Assembly (NCBI GenBank): GCA_037127315.1
Contig: JBBBDQ010000348.1
Location: 1,861,001-1,925,000 of the forward strand
Reading direction: 5' to 3'
Length of the DNA: 64,000 nucleotides
Source of the DNA: Ascarosepion bandense
Taxonomy: Eukaryota; Mollusca; Cephalopoda; Sepiida; Sepiidae
Shown: piece after piece, positions 30,080 through 39,981 of the stretch
Position numbering within the stretch: the first letter of the stretch is position 1
Layout of the letters: every line of letters begins with the position of its first letter
Translations under genes and position numbers: made by a program
The notes under the pieces: generated by a model
Seen by the model: only the letters and a program-made list of their open reading frames with translations
Databases searched by the model: none
Told to the model about the DNA's origin: nothing

Positions 30080-30205
30080 ATGTCTATTTTGTCAAAAGTG
30101 ATGTCAGCAGCATGTAAGTAAAGAAAAACATGTAATTGATCTGTAGTTACTATCTTTGGGTTGAATAAAGGTAATTCCTTTTTTTTACCAAGAATTTTAG
30201 TAGAA
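30080..30205 (-). pseudogene. RLE-LINE, start of RT domain
   Basis: The minus strand reads KGITFIQPKDSN..YRSITCF, equivalent to the conserved opening of this LINE's reverse transcriptase, then SLLTCC and DITFDKID. It is cut off by the LTR-like insert on one side and LINE-A on the other. Confidence 0.65.
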
Positions 30206-30672
30206 TCATTGAACATTTTTTTAATCATATCACCCCGAGCAAGGCGGTAATGCCACTGATATGCAGGGGGCTACATAAGAGTAAAAAGATTAAGTAGAAG
30301 AGAGTGAAGAAGAAGACGAACCAGTTAGAAAGGAGCAAGAGAAGGATGGGAATACAGCTATGATGACAGTTGTAAGGGTGGAGAGAAAGGAAAGGATATA
30401 CGGGGTGGTGAAAGAAATAGAGTCAAGTGGTTAAAAGATGAGTATTGACATTGGATTTAAATTCCTGGTGGTTCTAGCCGTCAGGAAAACAAGAATATGG
30501 AAGCGAGTTCTACAGGTGGGAAGTGCGAGAGAAGAAGCTGCAGGAGTAGAATTGTCGTCTGCATTTGGTTAATCTAACTGTGAATGGGTGAGACCAGTGA
30601 TTTAAGTTAGTTGGAGCAGAAGCCATGAAAGTATTTACAGAACAGAAAAAAGGAGGCCACATCTCGTCGTAT
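30206..30672 (-). mobile_element. LINE-A 3' fragment
   Basis: T run, then the complement of the LINE-A tail (CACCCCGAGCAAGGCGGTAA) and 3' UTR, then decayed coding sequence up to the FYKYFHGF region. It has an internal deletion near 30,590. It is inserted in the RLE-LINE. Confidence 0.88.
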
Positions 30673-30868
30673 TAAAGTTATTTGACTAGTTTCTCGTGTT
30701 CTGTATTTAGATGACACAGCAAAATGTTAAGCATTTTATCTGTCAGGAGATTTCTAGCTAGGTTCTCTTTTTAGTGCATATTCAACATCCTCTTCTGTGA
30801 TTCCTGCCGATGTTTGTTTTGGTTTATTTTTATCCATTCTGTCTCATGCCTTATCCAATATGACACCT
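30673..30868 (-). pseudogene. RLE-LINE, pre-RT segment
   Basis: Minus strand: WIRHETEWIKINQNKHRQES, then ITEEDVEYALK-like and KSPDR sequence, corresponding to the segment before the RT (I..EDVE.AL...NWKAPG.D in this group). It lies between two LINE-A insertions. Confidence 0.6.
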
Positions 30869-31532
30869 TTTTTTATAATCGTATGACCCAAGCAAGGTAT
30901 TATACTGCAACTATTATGCAAGGGGTTACATAAGAGGAGAGTTATGTGAATGAGTAATAGAATAAAGGGGGTGTCAGGAGAGGGATGAGAATACTGAAAA
31001 ATGAGATGAGAGCATGAGAAAGAGGATTCAGGTTAGTGAGATAGGAGATGACTATTGACTTTACACTTAAATTCTTAGACATTGTAGCTGTCGGGGAAGC
31101 AAGTAAACGGAAGTGAATTCCACAGTCGGAAAGTGTGAGAAAAGAAGCTATTGTTGTAGAATTATCGTTTACATCTTATTGGTTTCACAGTAAAAGGGTG
31201 GGACCTAGTTGCTAATCTTGTTGATCTAGTAAATTCGTATATAGGGGCAACCATGAGTTAAGTTCATCAGAGCAGAAGCCGTGAAAATACTTGTAGAAGA
31301 GACACAGGGAAGCTACACTGTGCCGATGAGAAAGTGACTGTATCTGAGCTGTCAAGTCGGGATTGATCACATTACAGATTTTCCGTTGAATTTTGTCAAG
31401 GACCCCTAGGTGGATACCAGGAGCACCCAACCAGATATGGCAGCAATATTCAATGCACGGGTGGATAGCAGATTTGTATATGTGCAGGATTGATTCAGCT
31501 GGGAAAACTTCCTGGCCCCGCACAGAGAACTG
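30869..31532 (-). pseudogene. LINE-A fragment
   Basis: The minus frame at 31,212-31,523 gives SILHIYKSAIHPCIEYCCHI, LLGVLDKIQRKICNVI-like sequence and ASLCLFYKYFHGFCSDELNS. The 3' UTR follows and ends at the T run near 30,870. Its 3' end is of the AAGCAAGGTATTATACTGC subfamily. Confidence 0.88.
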
Positions 31533-32100
31533 ACCTCCCTTGTTCTATTCTTTAGGACAAACCCATATTTTCCCCGCAAACTGTATAACTTCTTCCATTG
31601 TTGATAGAGTCGTTGTCACTTCAGTTTTTTGGTTTGAAAATTCCTCCGTAAAAACTTCTTTGTTTTGGTTTGAAAAGTCTTTTCTGTCTGTAGAATATTA
31701 ATCTCAGCGTCTGAGTCTGTAATGAGTGTTTTATTTTTTTCTTTAGGATGTAGGACTTCATTTTCGTTTCTGATTTTGTATATTCTTTTAAATCTTCTGC
31801 CTTTTCAAGTCTTGATATTTGTTCCTCTTGCTAGTTCATCGAGCATTGATAATTTATTTCTAATTTGTTCAATTTCTTTCTTGACTTTTCTTTTCGTTAA
31901 TTGGCTTTTCATAATAGTGAGATTGCTTTTTTACTTTGATGCTTAATTTCATAGTTCTCTATTGCTGATGCATATATTGCTTCCTTGAGGCATAAATGTT
32001 TGTATACTTCATCCAGAATTTACTTGACTGCTGCATTGTAGAGTCCAATACATTTGGGGTTGTAATTTTGGTAGCTTGTCTCGTTCTTCCATCTCAATAA

Positions 32101-32219
32101 GGCTTACGGCCATATCACGTTGTATACACTGGTTCTCGCTTGATCACCGAAGTGAAGCAACGGTGAGCCGGGTCAGTACTTTGTTGGGTGACCGCTTGGG
32201 AATACCGGGTGCTGTAAGC
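32101..32219 (+). pseudogene. 5S rRNA-derived unit 1
   Basis: Nearly complete metazoan 5S sequence: GGCTTACGGCCATATCACGT start, GATCACCGAAGTGAAGCAAC (box A region), GGGTGACCGCTTGGGAATAC (box C region) and GTGCTGTAAGC end. It is part of a SINE, not an rDNA array. Confidence 0.9.
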
Positions 32220-32239
32220 GTTTAGTGACGGATGTGCGT

Positions 32240-32357
32240 GCTTACAGCCATATCACGTTGAATACACCGGTTTTCACTCGATCACCGAAGTTAAGCAACG
32301 TTGAGCCTGGTCAGTACTTAGATGGGTGACCGCTTGGAAATACGAGATGCCGTAAGC
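32240..32357 (+). pseudogene. 5S rRNA-derived unit 2
   Basis: Second 5S-like unit (GCTTACAGCCATATCACGTT ... GATGCCGTAAGC), slightly more diverged at its 3' end. Same orientation and spacer as unit 1. Confidence 0.9.
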
Positions 32358-33405
32358 GTTTAGTGACGGATGTGAGTTGTGGTGTAGTGAATGTCTTCTT
32401 CGGAAAGAGAAATCAGTGAGCCGAGTTCGAATTCCAGTTGAATACCCTACATTCACTTAAGCACTGATATCTTTGGGAAAGGTAATAATCCATCCCTTCC
32501 CTCCAGTTATGGGTTAAGTAACAGGATAGGATTTGTAGACCCTGCCCTTAAAAACAAATTCCAATGAATCTTGATACTCGAAAAGAAAAATGTATTACTA
32601 GACACGAAACTTATATAAAACAGCAATAAATTGTTGAAAAAAAGGTATTACCAGCAATAAACAAAGAAAAACTTTAGTTGGCAATAAATGACCCGCCGAG
32701 TTTGATATGCCATAAAAACAAAACAACCAAACAACAACCATCTCAATATTTTCTGTGTAACTTATATGTCTCATAATTCTTCATTGGCTTCTTATATACT
32801 GTTCTTCTTTTTGCGTAAAATAATGAAGTTCAATGTATTCTGGACTCGTTTTGCTGCCGGCTTTTAAGCGACTAAGATCACACCTTTCAGTATTATCTCC
32901 AAAGTGATTGTAGGTATCTCAGGTTCTTCATTATGATATGTAGCTTGTTTGATGTTAGTACGTTTTATGTCTATTTCTGGTTTCCTTTTATGTCCTGTTG
33001 ATTCACCTATTCTGGTTCCAGTTGTTTTTTTTTTAATTTCTGCATCTGTCAATCGATTATTTCTCATGATGTACTTTCTCACATTGGTTAGTTTATTTTC
33101 GCCAATATAATTTCTAATTCCTTTTGAAAAGTTAACTCTAAAAATGCCATGTGTTTGGCAAGTGATGGTTTTCTGAGTTTGAGCAACGCTTCATTGAATG
33201 CAATCCTAAAAAGAGTGTATTTTTCACCAGTGTATTTTATCGTTTTTTTTTTAAATGAATGGTCAGGGATTTAGTTGGAGAGTTTGCAGGGCTATCATTG
33301 AGATTTTCCTAATTTCGGGGACCTGAAGGTTAATTATTTGTATAGAGGTTTGTTCCTATGGCAGATTTTTCGACCTCAGATATGTTCCTTCTTGAGGTAT
33401 GGTTC

Positions 33406-33788
33406 TGTTGTGGGATCTCCCCTTTTTCTATGATAATCGACTCGACTTGAGTATACATATACTCTTGCCGTAGTGAGATACGACGAGACATCGTACGGGT
33501 ACCTTAAGAGGTTGGTAAGTTACCGAGAGATACCGAAGTTACACAGAGAATACCCCATCAGAAGTCATAGTAGCTCTGAGCTCCACTCAGACAAAATAGT
33601 ATTACACGGACATACTAAGTTCAGCATGGCTTCACTTCAAGACTTGAATATATATATTCCTTACTAATCGTATTTCTGGATGACTAACCTGCGTTCAAGT
33701 TTTCATTTAATATAATTTATTTTTCTATCTCAAATATCTGTTTTCTTGTTCATTATTTTGTGCGGTTCCACACCCGGAACCTACAACA
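33406..33788. mobile_element. Solo LTR, 383 bp
   Basis: Starts TGTTGTGGG and ends CCTACAACA (inverted TGTTGTRGG ends), with a perfect 5-bp target duplication GGTTC at 33,401-33,405 and 33,789-33,793. It contains CCGGAACC near the end, like other U5 regions here. No internal domain remains. A 64-codon frame within it is not a gene. Confidence 0.88.
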
Positions 33789-33793
33789 GGTTC

Positions 33794-34349
33794 CCTGTTT
33801 ATCCATTAGAATAGTCATACTAGATTTTTTTATTTTACTTTTAGTGCTCATATTGTTCCCACGAATGACACACTGGTCTAAAAGTGGACCAAAGTCGCCC
33901 GGCACATTGGATAACGCTCATTTACCGACATATTTCCGAAGCCTGTAGAGGATCGTACACGACGTCATCATGCAGCAACAATACACTCTTCGTCACGATT
34001 AACACCTTGAGTTGCAGGTTGTTGATAGAAGTAGTTCTTCTCTTCGACGGGTTGCTAAATGACAGAGATGCGGTTGGAATTCAAAAGGAAAGACATTGGA
34101 GAAAGAAGCTGATCAACGAGACAAAATATTATTATATTTATTTTATTTTTCCTTCCTATTTTTTCTGTTGTAGTTAATGCTTCTGTTAATCAGATAAATT
34201 GTTACTTTAAAAGTATATTTTTATTGCTTCCATCACTAGACCGTTTGACGAAATTAAGTGTAAAGAAAAAATAATGATAAAAGAAAAATTTAACATTTGA
34301 TTAAATTTTATTACTTCTGTAAAATTAAACAACTGAAGCAACAATGATA

Positions 34350-34380
<31 letters not shown>

Positions 34381-34437
34381 TGATAACTATTTTTTAAGAT
34401 TATAAGATTAATTGAAACAAATAACAGTTTGCTTTTA
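33794..34437. other. Unassigned, with (TAA)n
   Basis: Includes a 97-codon frame (33,884-34,177) without recognisable similarity and a (TAA)n tract near 34,352-34,380. Confidence 0.4.
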
Positions 34438-34710
34438 CTATTGACATTATTCGGACTATTTTCCTCATCTTTATTGCCATGTTTACGGCTTTCTTTACTT
34501 GCTAGAAATTTCGATCACTTGGGTATATGATTCTAATTCCATATGCGATGCACCTTCTGGCAGATAGCTAGTTATCTCCCTTTAACTTAACTCTCTAGGT
34601 TATTACTTTACAACTGCTGTAGACTGTTATGGAACTCACAACTCTTTCGGTCAATTCACCGGAACTATATCTACTGAACCATGTATCCGTAAGAACATCA
34701 GTCTATGAAT
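34438..34710 (-). mobile_element. SINE-2, near complete, minus strand
   Basis: The minus strand shows a tRNA-like start (GGTTCAGTAGATATAGTTCC, resembling box A), a box B-like GAGTTCCATAAC, and a body with AGGGAGATAACTAGCTATCT. The tail ends in GTAAACATGGCAACAAAGAT and TCCGAATAATGTCAAT. The hammerhead-like core is mutated in this copy. Confidence 0.8.
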
Positions 34711-35002
34711 TTCTGGGACTTATACACTTAATGTCTCAGTAACCATTTTTACCAGATCTCATATTGCAATCTTCGATGCTAATGATTTACTTTACCAATG
34801 TTATTTTTACCAGAGCTCATATTGCAATCTTTCATGCTAATGATTTTCTCTAGCACACTGTTTTACTATATACTCTTCATTTCTATGCTTGGCCGCATTA
34901 GGAGATATTTGTGTCTTAGCATATGCATTGATTATTTAAGTTTACGTAGTTACTGGTGCTGTTCTCTATCAATTATTTCAACTTCATCCCATAGGGGGCG
35001 GT
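34711..35002. repeat. Imperfect 56-bp duplication
   Basis: TTTTTACCAGAKCTCATATT and the following CTAATGATTT occur twice (from 34,747 and 34,804). The rest is unassigned. Confidence 0.6.
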
Positions 35003-35454
35003 GATTCCCTTTCTCCCTCCATAAATAATTTCACGGCTTCTGCTCCGATTAACTTAGATCACTGGTGCCCCCTAGGTTCGAATTTGAACGAGATACTAGA
35101 TTAGCAACTAGATCCCACCCTTTTACAGTGAAACCGATAAAATGCAACCGCAACTTCTACTCCAATAGTTTCTTTTCTCGCACTTTCCGACTGTGAAATT
35201 CCCTTCCATATGATTGCTTTCCCGACGGCTACAATCTCCAGGAGTTTAAATGTAAGGTCAATAGACACCTTCTAACAAACTAACTTCCATTCTTTCAACC
35301 ACTCTTCCCACCCACCCAACTATCTATCACCCCACTTCTGACATTTCCTATATCTAACCACTCTTTCTATTTACCTTCACCTATGTAGCCCCAAGCGCAA
35401 TAGTGGCAGTGGTATGCCTTGCTTGGGGTGAAATGATTAAAAGAAAAAATGGGG
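35003..35454 (+). pseudogene. LINE-A 3' fragment inserted in a PLE fragment
   Basis: Encodes decayed HGFCSD, then KCNRNFYSNSFFSRT-like and CNSLPYDCFPDGYNLQEFK sequence, the 3' UTR and TTGGGGTGAAATGATTAAAA. The poly(A) abuts PLE coding sequence at 35,455. It is of the ATAGTGGCAGTGGTATGCC subfamily, like 55.7-56.5 kb. Confidence 0.88.
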
Positions 35455-35805
35455 TCAGCTACTCCTGATTTTTCTATCTCCCTTCGTGTTACGGCCTTGC
35501 GATGTTCTTGCAGCCTGACCTTAAGGGGGCGGCCTGTTTCTCCTTTATATTTCTTTCTGGAATGGCGTACACACAGTCCTTAGTCATGTTTTCCTCTACT
35601 GGACGTCTTGCTCCAGAGAGGTATCTGCGTGGTGTATAACCATTTTCAAAGGTCATTCTGATGTTATATGAACAACAGAACCGTTGTATTTTCTCTGATA
35701 ATCCCTTCATATAGGGATGACCTACCGAGGCTGATTTCTGAAAGTTTTCCTCATGCACCCTCCCTTCCATGTTCTCCGGACACATGAGGTCTATCACCTC
35801 ATGGT
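35455..35805 (-). pseudogene. PLE fragment, C-terminal (RT end and GIY-YIG)
   Basis: The minus strand encodes YMKGLSEKIQRFCCSYNIRM, TPRRYLSGARRPVEENMTKD, CVYAIP and, after a frameshift, RPLRSG/VRLQEHRKAVTRREIEK, the Neptune/Penelope-type RT-to-endonuclease junction. It is interrupted by LINE-A at its end. A different PLE lineage from the one at 19-22 kb. Confidence 0.82.
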
Positions 35806-36190
35806 GAAGGCAGTTGTCAAAATGAGTCAACATCAGCGAAGGGCCTCTGAAGAGTCAGTGCTGAAGAAAGATCTTAATTTCGCAACGACTATCAGGCAGA
35901 TACCATACTTAGGAATCATTGTTCGTATTGAAGAAATAGTCTTGGACATCCCTCAGGCTTAGGCGGATGAGCTAAGATGGAAAGTGAGACGGACATTGGA
36001 GAAAGCCAAGCCACCCAAACCATACATCGCAAAATAGAAGAATCTGGCAATCTGGGTTCTACAGTGTAATGAGAACATCATCATCCTTCCAGCTGATAAA
36101 GGCAATGTAACTGTAGTGAAAGAAAAACCAGAATACACCGAGAAACTGGAAGACCTCATCAGAAGTGCTAGCTATTACAAGGAAAGTAGT
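35806..36190 (+). pseudogene. PLE fragment, N-terminal, head-to-head with the previous
   Basis: The plus strand encodes FATTIRQIPYLGIIVRIEEI, ADELRWKVRRTLEKAKPPKP, NIIILPADKGNVTVVKEKPE and YTEKLEDLIRSASYYKES. This is the N-terminal and first RT block of the same kind of PLE as the preceding minus-strand piece. The two face away from a junction near 35,805. One stop and one frameshift. Confidence 0.82.
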
Positions 36191-36260
36191 GATATCATTT
36201 ATAGAAGTATGTATTTTCTTTTAATACAGCATACTGATAACATTTGTTTGCGTAAAATTA

Positions 36261-36308
<48 letters not shown>

Positions 36309-36318
36309 CCAGTCTCTT

Positions 36319-36350
<32 letters not shown>
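36261..36350. repeat. (TATC)n followed by LINE-A poly(A)
   Basis: About 12 TATC units (36,261-36,308), then the T run that is the poly(A) of the minus-strand LINE-A. The same tetranucleotide continues at the other end of the LINE at 37,711. Confidence 0.95.
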
Positions 36351-36353
<3 letters not shown>

Positions 36354-37711
36354 CATTTCACCCCGAGCAAGGCAGAAACGCCACTGATGTGCAGGGGGTT
36401 ACATAAATGTAGAAAGATTAATTAGAAAAGAGTGAGGAGTACAAGCTAGTTAGAAAGGAACAATAGAAAACTGAGAAAGCAGGTGCAATGACAGGTACAT
36501 GGGCGGAGAGAAAGGGAAGGTTATACAGGGGAGGGGAGAGAGCTAGAGGCCAGTGGTTAGTAGGTGAGTATTAACTTTGCTTTTAAATTTCTGGAGGTCG
36601 TAGCCGTCAGGAAAGCAAGAATACGGGAGTGAGTTCCACAGGCGGGAAGTGCGAGAGAGGAAGCTGCTGGAGTAGAATTGTCGTCTGCGTTTGGCTAACC
36701 TGACTGTGAATGGGTGGGACCCAGTTGCCAGTCTGGTTGAACGGGTAAACACCTGTTGAGGAGGCATCAGTGACTTAAGCTCATCCGAGCAGAAGCCATG
36801 AAGGTATTTATAGAAGAGACAGAGGGAGGCCACATTTCGACGATGGGAAAGTGGCTGCAGACGAGTCGCCAGATCAGAACCTATCACATTACAGACTCTC
36901 CTTTGGAGCTTGTCGGGAACACTGAGGAGAACGGCAGGGGCACCTGACCATAAATGGCAGCAGTACTCCATGCACGGACGGATGGTTGACTTGTATATAT
37001 GCAGGATGGATTCAGGTGGAAAAAACATCCTGGATCGACATAGTGACCCAATCTTCTTAGCAGTAGATTTTGCTATGGATTCAATATAGTGCTTCCATTT
37101 GAGGTCTGAGGACAGGGTAAGTCCGAGGAGGCGTAGTGTATTACTCTCCGGGAGAATCATCTGGTCCATGCTTATGGGAGGCAGAAGAGGTTGCCTGTAA
37201 TGGTTGACAGACAACAGCTTGGTCTTCGAGGAATTGAAGTTGACAAGCCACTTCTTGCCCCAGTTCACCACAGAGTGTAGATCCCGCTCAAGGTCAGCAG
37301 CGAGATTTTGTCTGTCCGCCACGACAGGTTTCTTACTGGAGCGGGAGTATATTGTAGTGTCATCTGCGTAGATGCCTACTTGGGACCTGATCTCATCTGG
37401 GAGGTCGTTGATGAAAATAAGGAAGAGCGTTGGGCCCAGGATAGAGCCTTGTGGGACACCAGCATTCGTGCTGTAGGACGAAGAGGCACGCCCATTCAGA
37501 ACGACCTTCATTTTGCGGTTATTTAAGAAAGATTGGATTAGGTCAAGCAGGCGACCGGTAATACCATAACCGCGTAGTTTGCATAGGAGGCCAGGGTGCC
37601 AAACCCTGTCGAAAGCCTTGGAGATATCCAGAGCAACCGCGCGAGCCTCGTCAGACTCATCAAGGGCCTGTAGCATGTACTCCGTTACAGTAGTTAGCAG
37701 GTCGGCTGTGG
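36332..37711 (-). CDS. LINE-A, most intact copy, RT to 3' end
   Basis: An uninterrupted minus-strand frame of about 388 codons (open from 37,711; first Met at 37,676; stop at 36,543) encodes the C-terminal part of a non-LTR reverse transcriptase. It runs STADLLTTVTEYMLQALDES, LDISKAFDRVWHPGLL (first catalytic Asp), GVPQGSILGPTLFLIFINDL, then IYADDTTIYS (catalytic pair). The palm/thumb (NFNSSKTKLLSV, LGLTLSSDLKWKHYI) and the C-terminus SILHIYKSTIRPCMEYCCH, SRTSRLWNSLPYSCFP follow. The endonuclease and ORF1 are lost by 5' truncation, so it cannot retrotranspose. The intact frame marks a recent insertion. The 3' UTR ends GCTCGGGGTGAAATGATT plus poly(A). Jockey/CR1-like; clade uncertain. Confidence 0.92.

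Positions 37712-37752
<41 letters not shown>
37711..37752. repeat. (ATCT)n at LINE-A 5' junction
   Basis: About 10 ATCT units directly adjoin the truncated 5' end of LINE-A. With the tract at 36,261 this shows insertion into a tetranucleotide repeat. Confidence 0.95.
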
Positions 37753-37753
<1 letters not shown>

Positions 37754-38259
37754 AAAAGTTATTCATTTGTTCATTCATTGGTTCGTACATCTATATATTC
37801 AGTTATATTGAATTCGTTGAAATTACTTAGCCTTCTCTTAAACTAATAGGATAGTCTTTCTAATAAAAAAATATGGCAGATTTTTCAAGAAAAAAACTAT
37901 TTCGAAATATCCAAAATTAATATCGTAGTCTTTAAAGAATAATACAGATAAGAAAATTAGTATATTAATCAGTCGGGATCATTAAAACAAATCGATTAAA
38001 AAGAAGAATTCATGTCTACTTTACAAAATCTTAGAGAAAAAATAATAATAGCGAAAAGAGACAGAGGCAAGCGGAAGTTGCTGATCGCATACTTCCTGGA
38101 AAGACCTAAAGAAGAAGTAAAACAAAAGAATTTCAAATTTCCGTTTTTCAAGAAAAAACCTTAAATTTTCAGGAGCTTCCTAAAGCACGCCATTCTCATA
38201 ATTATCACCGCACTTAATATTATGTCATTTTTCATTATACTTCGATTTCTGCTATGGTG
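37753..38259. other. Unassigned stretch
   Basis: AT-rich. A short piece near 38,055-38,110 weakly resembles an RTE 3' end (AGAGACAGAGGCAAGCGG, AAGACCTAAAGAAGAAG). Confidence 0.4.
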
Positions 38260-38264
38260 ACACT

Positions 38265-39562
38265 TATTATGTCGCCAAGTATAAATGAATAACTCAACAA
38301 CAAAATCAGAATATAAGTTGTATTCCGCGGAAAGACGGTACAGAAGTGATTAGTAATATTTACAATAGAAAGATACAAGAGTCCAATCCGTCGTAAGACG
38401 TGTGTATACCTGATTACGTCCGGTACGCCACCGGAAGTGTGACTAACACTTCACTGACTCGCACTGACTCTTCAGTAACTCATTAGAGACCCTCAAGTGA
38501 CTCTCTACGACTCATTATTTAGCTGTCCCTCCCAGTAAGGGCAACATATGACGCATGGTCAGTTTATATCTGGGATTTCCGGGCGATATGGCCCGGCCAA
38601 AAAATATCTGTCTATTTTTGCCCAGTCGTGCTTCTACCCTTCGGCGGAACCACGACTGGGTTACTGCTCTCTGCTCGGAAGCAGAGAGCGCCCTCTACCC
38701 GAAGGCAGAGTACCGACAGTGTCGTAGAGTCGTCAGTCTAGTGACTCGGTACGACTCATTTTTGAGTTGTCACTCCCAGTAAGGGCAACATGTGACACAT
38801 GGTCAGTTTGGACTGGGATTTCCGGGCTATATGGCCCAGCCAAAAAATATCTGTCTATTTTTGCCCAGTCGTGTCTCTACCCTTCGGCGGAACCACGACT
38901 GGGGTACTGCTCTCTGCTCGGAAGAACAGAGCGCCCCCCGCCGAAGGCAGAGAGCTGACAGTGTCGTAGAGTAGTCCAGAGATTCTGTACGACTCATTAT
39001 TGAGTTGTCCCTCCCAGTAAGGGCAACATGTGACACATGGTCAGTTTGGACTGGGATTTCCGGGCTATTTGGCCCAGCCAAAAAATATCTGTCTATTTTT
39101 GCCCAGTCGTGTCTCTACACTTCGGCGGAACCACGACTGGGTTACTGCTCTCTGCTCGGAAGCAGAGAGCGCCCCCCGCCCGAAGGCAGAGAGCTGACAG
39201 TTTCGTAGAGTCGTCAGTCTAGTGTCTCCCGACGACTCATTATTGAGTTGTCCCTCCTAGTAAGGGCAACATGTGACACATGGTCAGTTTATATCTGGGA
39301 TTTCCGGGCTATATGGCCCGGCCAAAAAATGTCTGTCTATTTTTGCCCAGTCGTGCTTCTACCCTTCGGCGGAACCACGGCTGGTTTATTGCTCTCTGCT
39401 CGGAAGCAGAGAGGGCCCTCTACCCGAAGGCAGAGAGCTGACAGTTTCGTAGAGTCGTCAGTCTAGTGACTCTCTACGACTCTCCCTGTAGAGAATCCAC
39501 CATTGCTATATATAGCAATGGGAACAGTCTATTTGTAGTCAAATAAAAGCGTCGCCCTAACA
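38265..39562 (+). mobile_element. Solo LTR of 1.3 kb with internal tandem repeats
   Basis: Perfect 5-bp target duplication ACACT (38,260-38,264 and 39,563-39,567). The start TATTATGTCG corresponds to TGTTATGTCG of the 18.2-kb copy with one mutation, and the end is CCCTAACA. Polyadenylation signal AATAAA at 39,542-39,547. The flanks align to the 293-bp LTR at 18,236-18,528. The extra kilobase is a four-unit tandem array. No internal retrotransposon region. Confidence 0.9.
38514..39478 (+). repeat. Four 240-bp repeats inside the LTR
   Basis: Units start at about 38,514, 38,755, 38,995 and 39,237. Each contains CCCAGTAAGGGCAACAT, GATTTCCGGGC and two strong hairpins: CCCAGTCGTG/CACGACTGGG around a CTTCGGCGG loop, and GCTCTCTGCT/AGCAGAGAGC. 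Units are highly similar. Open frames of 60-75 codons recur only because the DNA repeats. Confidence 0.95.
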
Positions 39563-39653
39563 ACACTACCTACCAAGTCTGCAGGAAGACCTAAAGCAGG
39601 TCGTGGTGTGTTGTTAAGCTCCATTTCATGTTTTTTCATATCTCCCCTAACGT

Positions 39654-39905
39654 GCCTAGCGTTACATAGACAAAGTTCTCCTTAGTGTGTGGGCTGTACT
39701 TAGAAAGGCAATTTTTTGTATATCTCTTAAGCTGGGGTTTTCAGGGATTCTTTCAATGTGTTGCTTTATTACATTTCTTGTCATTCCAAGTGCACCCACT
39801 ATCACTGGTACGATACTTATTTTCAATTTCCACGTTTTTTCTATTTCAATTTCCAGGTCTTTATATTTTGACAGTTTTTCGAATTTCTTGGTTGCTATGT
39901 TACAA
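39654..39905 (-). pseudogene. RLE-LINE C-terminal end, second copy
   Basis: Minus frame: PADCNIATKKFEKLSKYKDL, EIEIEKTWKLKISIVPVIVG, ALG and DIQKIAFLSTAHTLRR, then the element end. It is cleaner than the 26.5-kb copy and open across this span. It corresponds to the end of the restriction-like endonuclease domain (IP.D.N....) and C-terminal helix region. It is truncated at a (TTC)n tract. Confidence 0.82.
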
Positions 39906-39920
39906 TCCGCCGGACAATAA

Positions 39921-39931
39921 TCCTTCTTCTT

Positions 39932-39962
<31 letters not shown>

Positions 39963-39981
39963 TTATTATTATTATTATTAT
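39921..39981. repeat. (TTC)n(TTA)n microsatellite
   Basis: Adjacent trinucleotide runs. Lys- or Ser-rich frames through it are artefacts. Confidence 0.96.

Larger units (their letters stand above)
32100..32737 (+). mobile_element. SINE-5S with two 5S units and tRNA-like body
   Basis: Two 5S rRNA-like units (32,101-32,219 and 32,239-32,357, 138-bp period) are joined by GTTTAGTGACGGATGTGCGT. They are followed by the same spacer and a SINE-1-like head (GTTGTGGTGTAGTGAATGTC; box B GAGTTCGAATTCC), a unique AT-rich 3' part, and an A/C-rich end. A perfect 11-bp target duplication CCATCTCAATA (32,089-32,099; 32,738-32,748) defines the whole 638-bp unit as one retroposition. It lacks the SINE-1 central domain. 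Confidence 0.92.
31533..33400 (-). pseudogene. RLE-LINE, N-terminal part (SINE-5S inside)
   Basis: Minus strand from about 33,090: MRNNRLTDAEIKKKTTGTRI, KPEIDIKRTNIKQATYHNEE, PEIPTITLEIILKG. After the SINE-5S (32,100-32,737) it resumes as NYNPKCIGLYNAAVK (near 32,040), a basic segment, and LQTEKTFQTKTKKFLRRNF (31,610-31,680), equivalent to the QN..F..D.K.FYRE segment. The 5' limit is uncertain. 33,100-33,400 is only presumed to belong. Confidence 0.72.

Noticed and set aside
32101..32357. Functional 5S rRNA gene cluster
   Set aside because: The two units differ from each other and lie within an 11-bp target duplication together with a tRNA-like body, so they are part of a SINE.
33884..34177. 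97-codon plus frame
   Set aside because: No recognisable domain and partly AT-rich low-complexity C-terminus. Not supported as a gene.
38514..39478. CRISPR-like array or tandem small genes
   Set aside because: Units are 240 bp without spacers, lie inside a bounded LTR, and the genome is eukaryotic. The repeated short frames come from the repeat itself.
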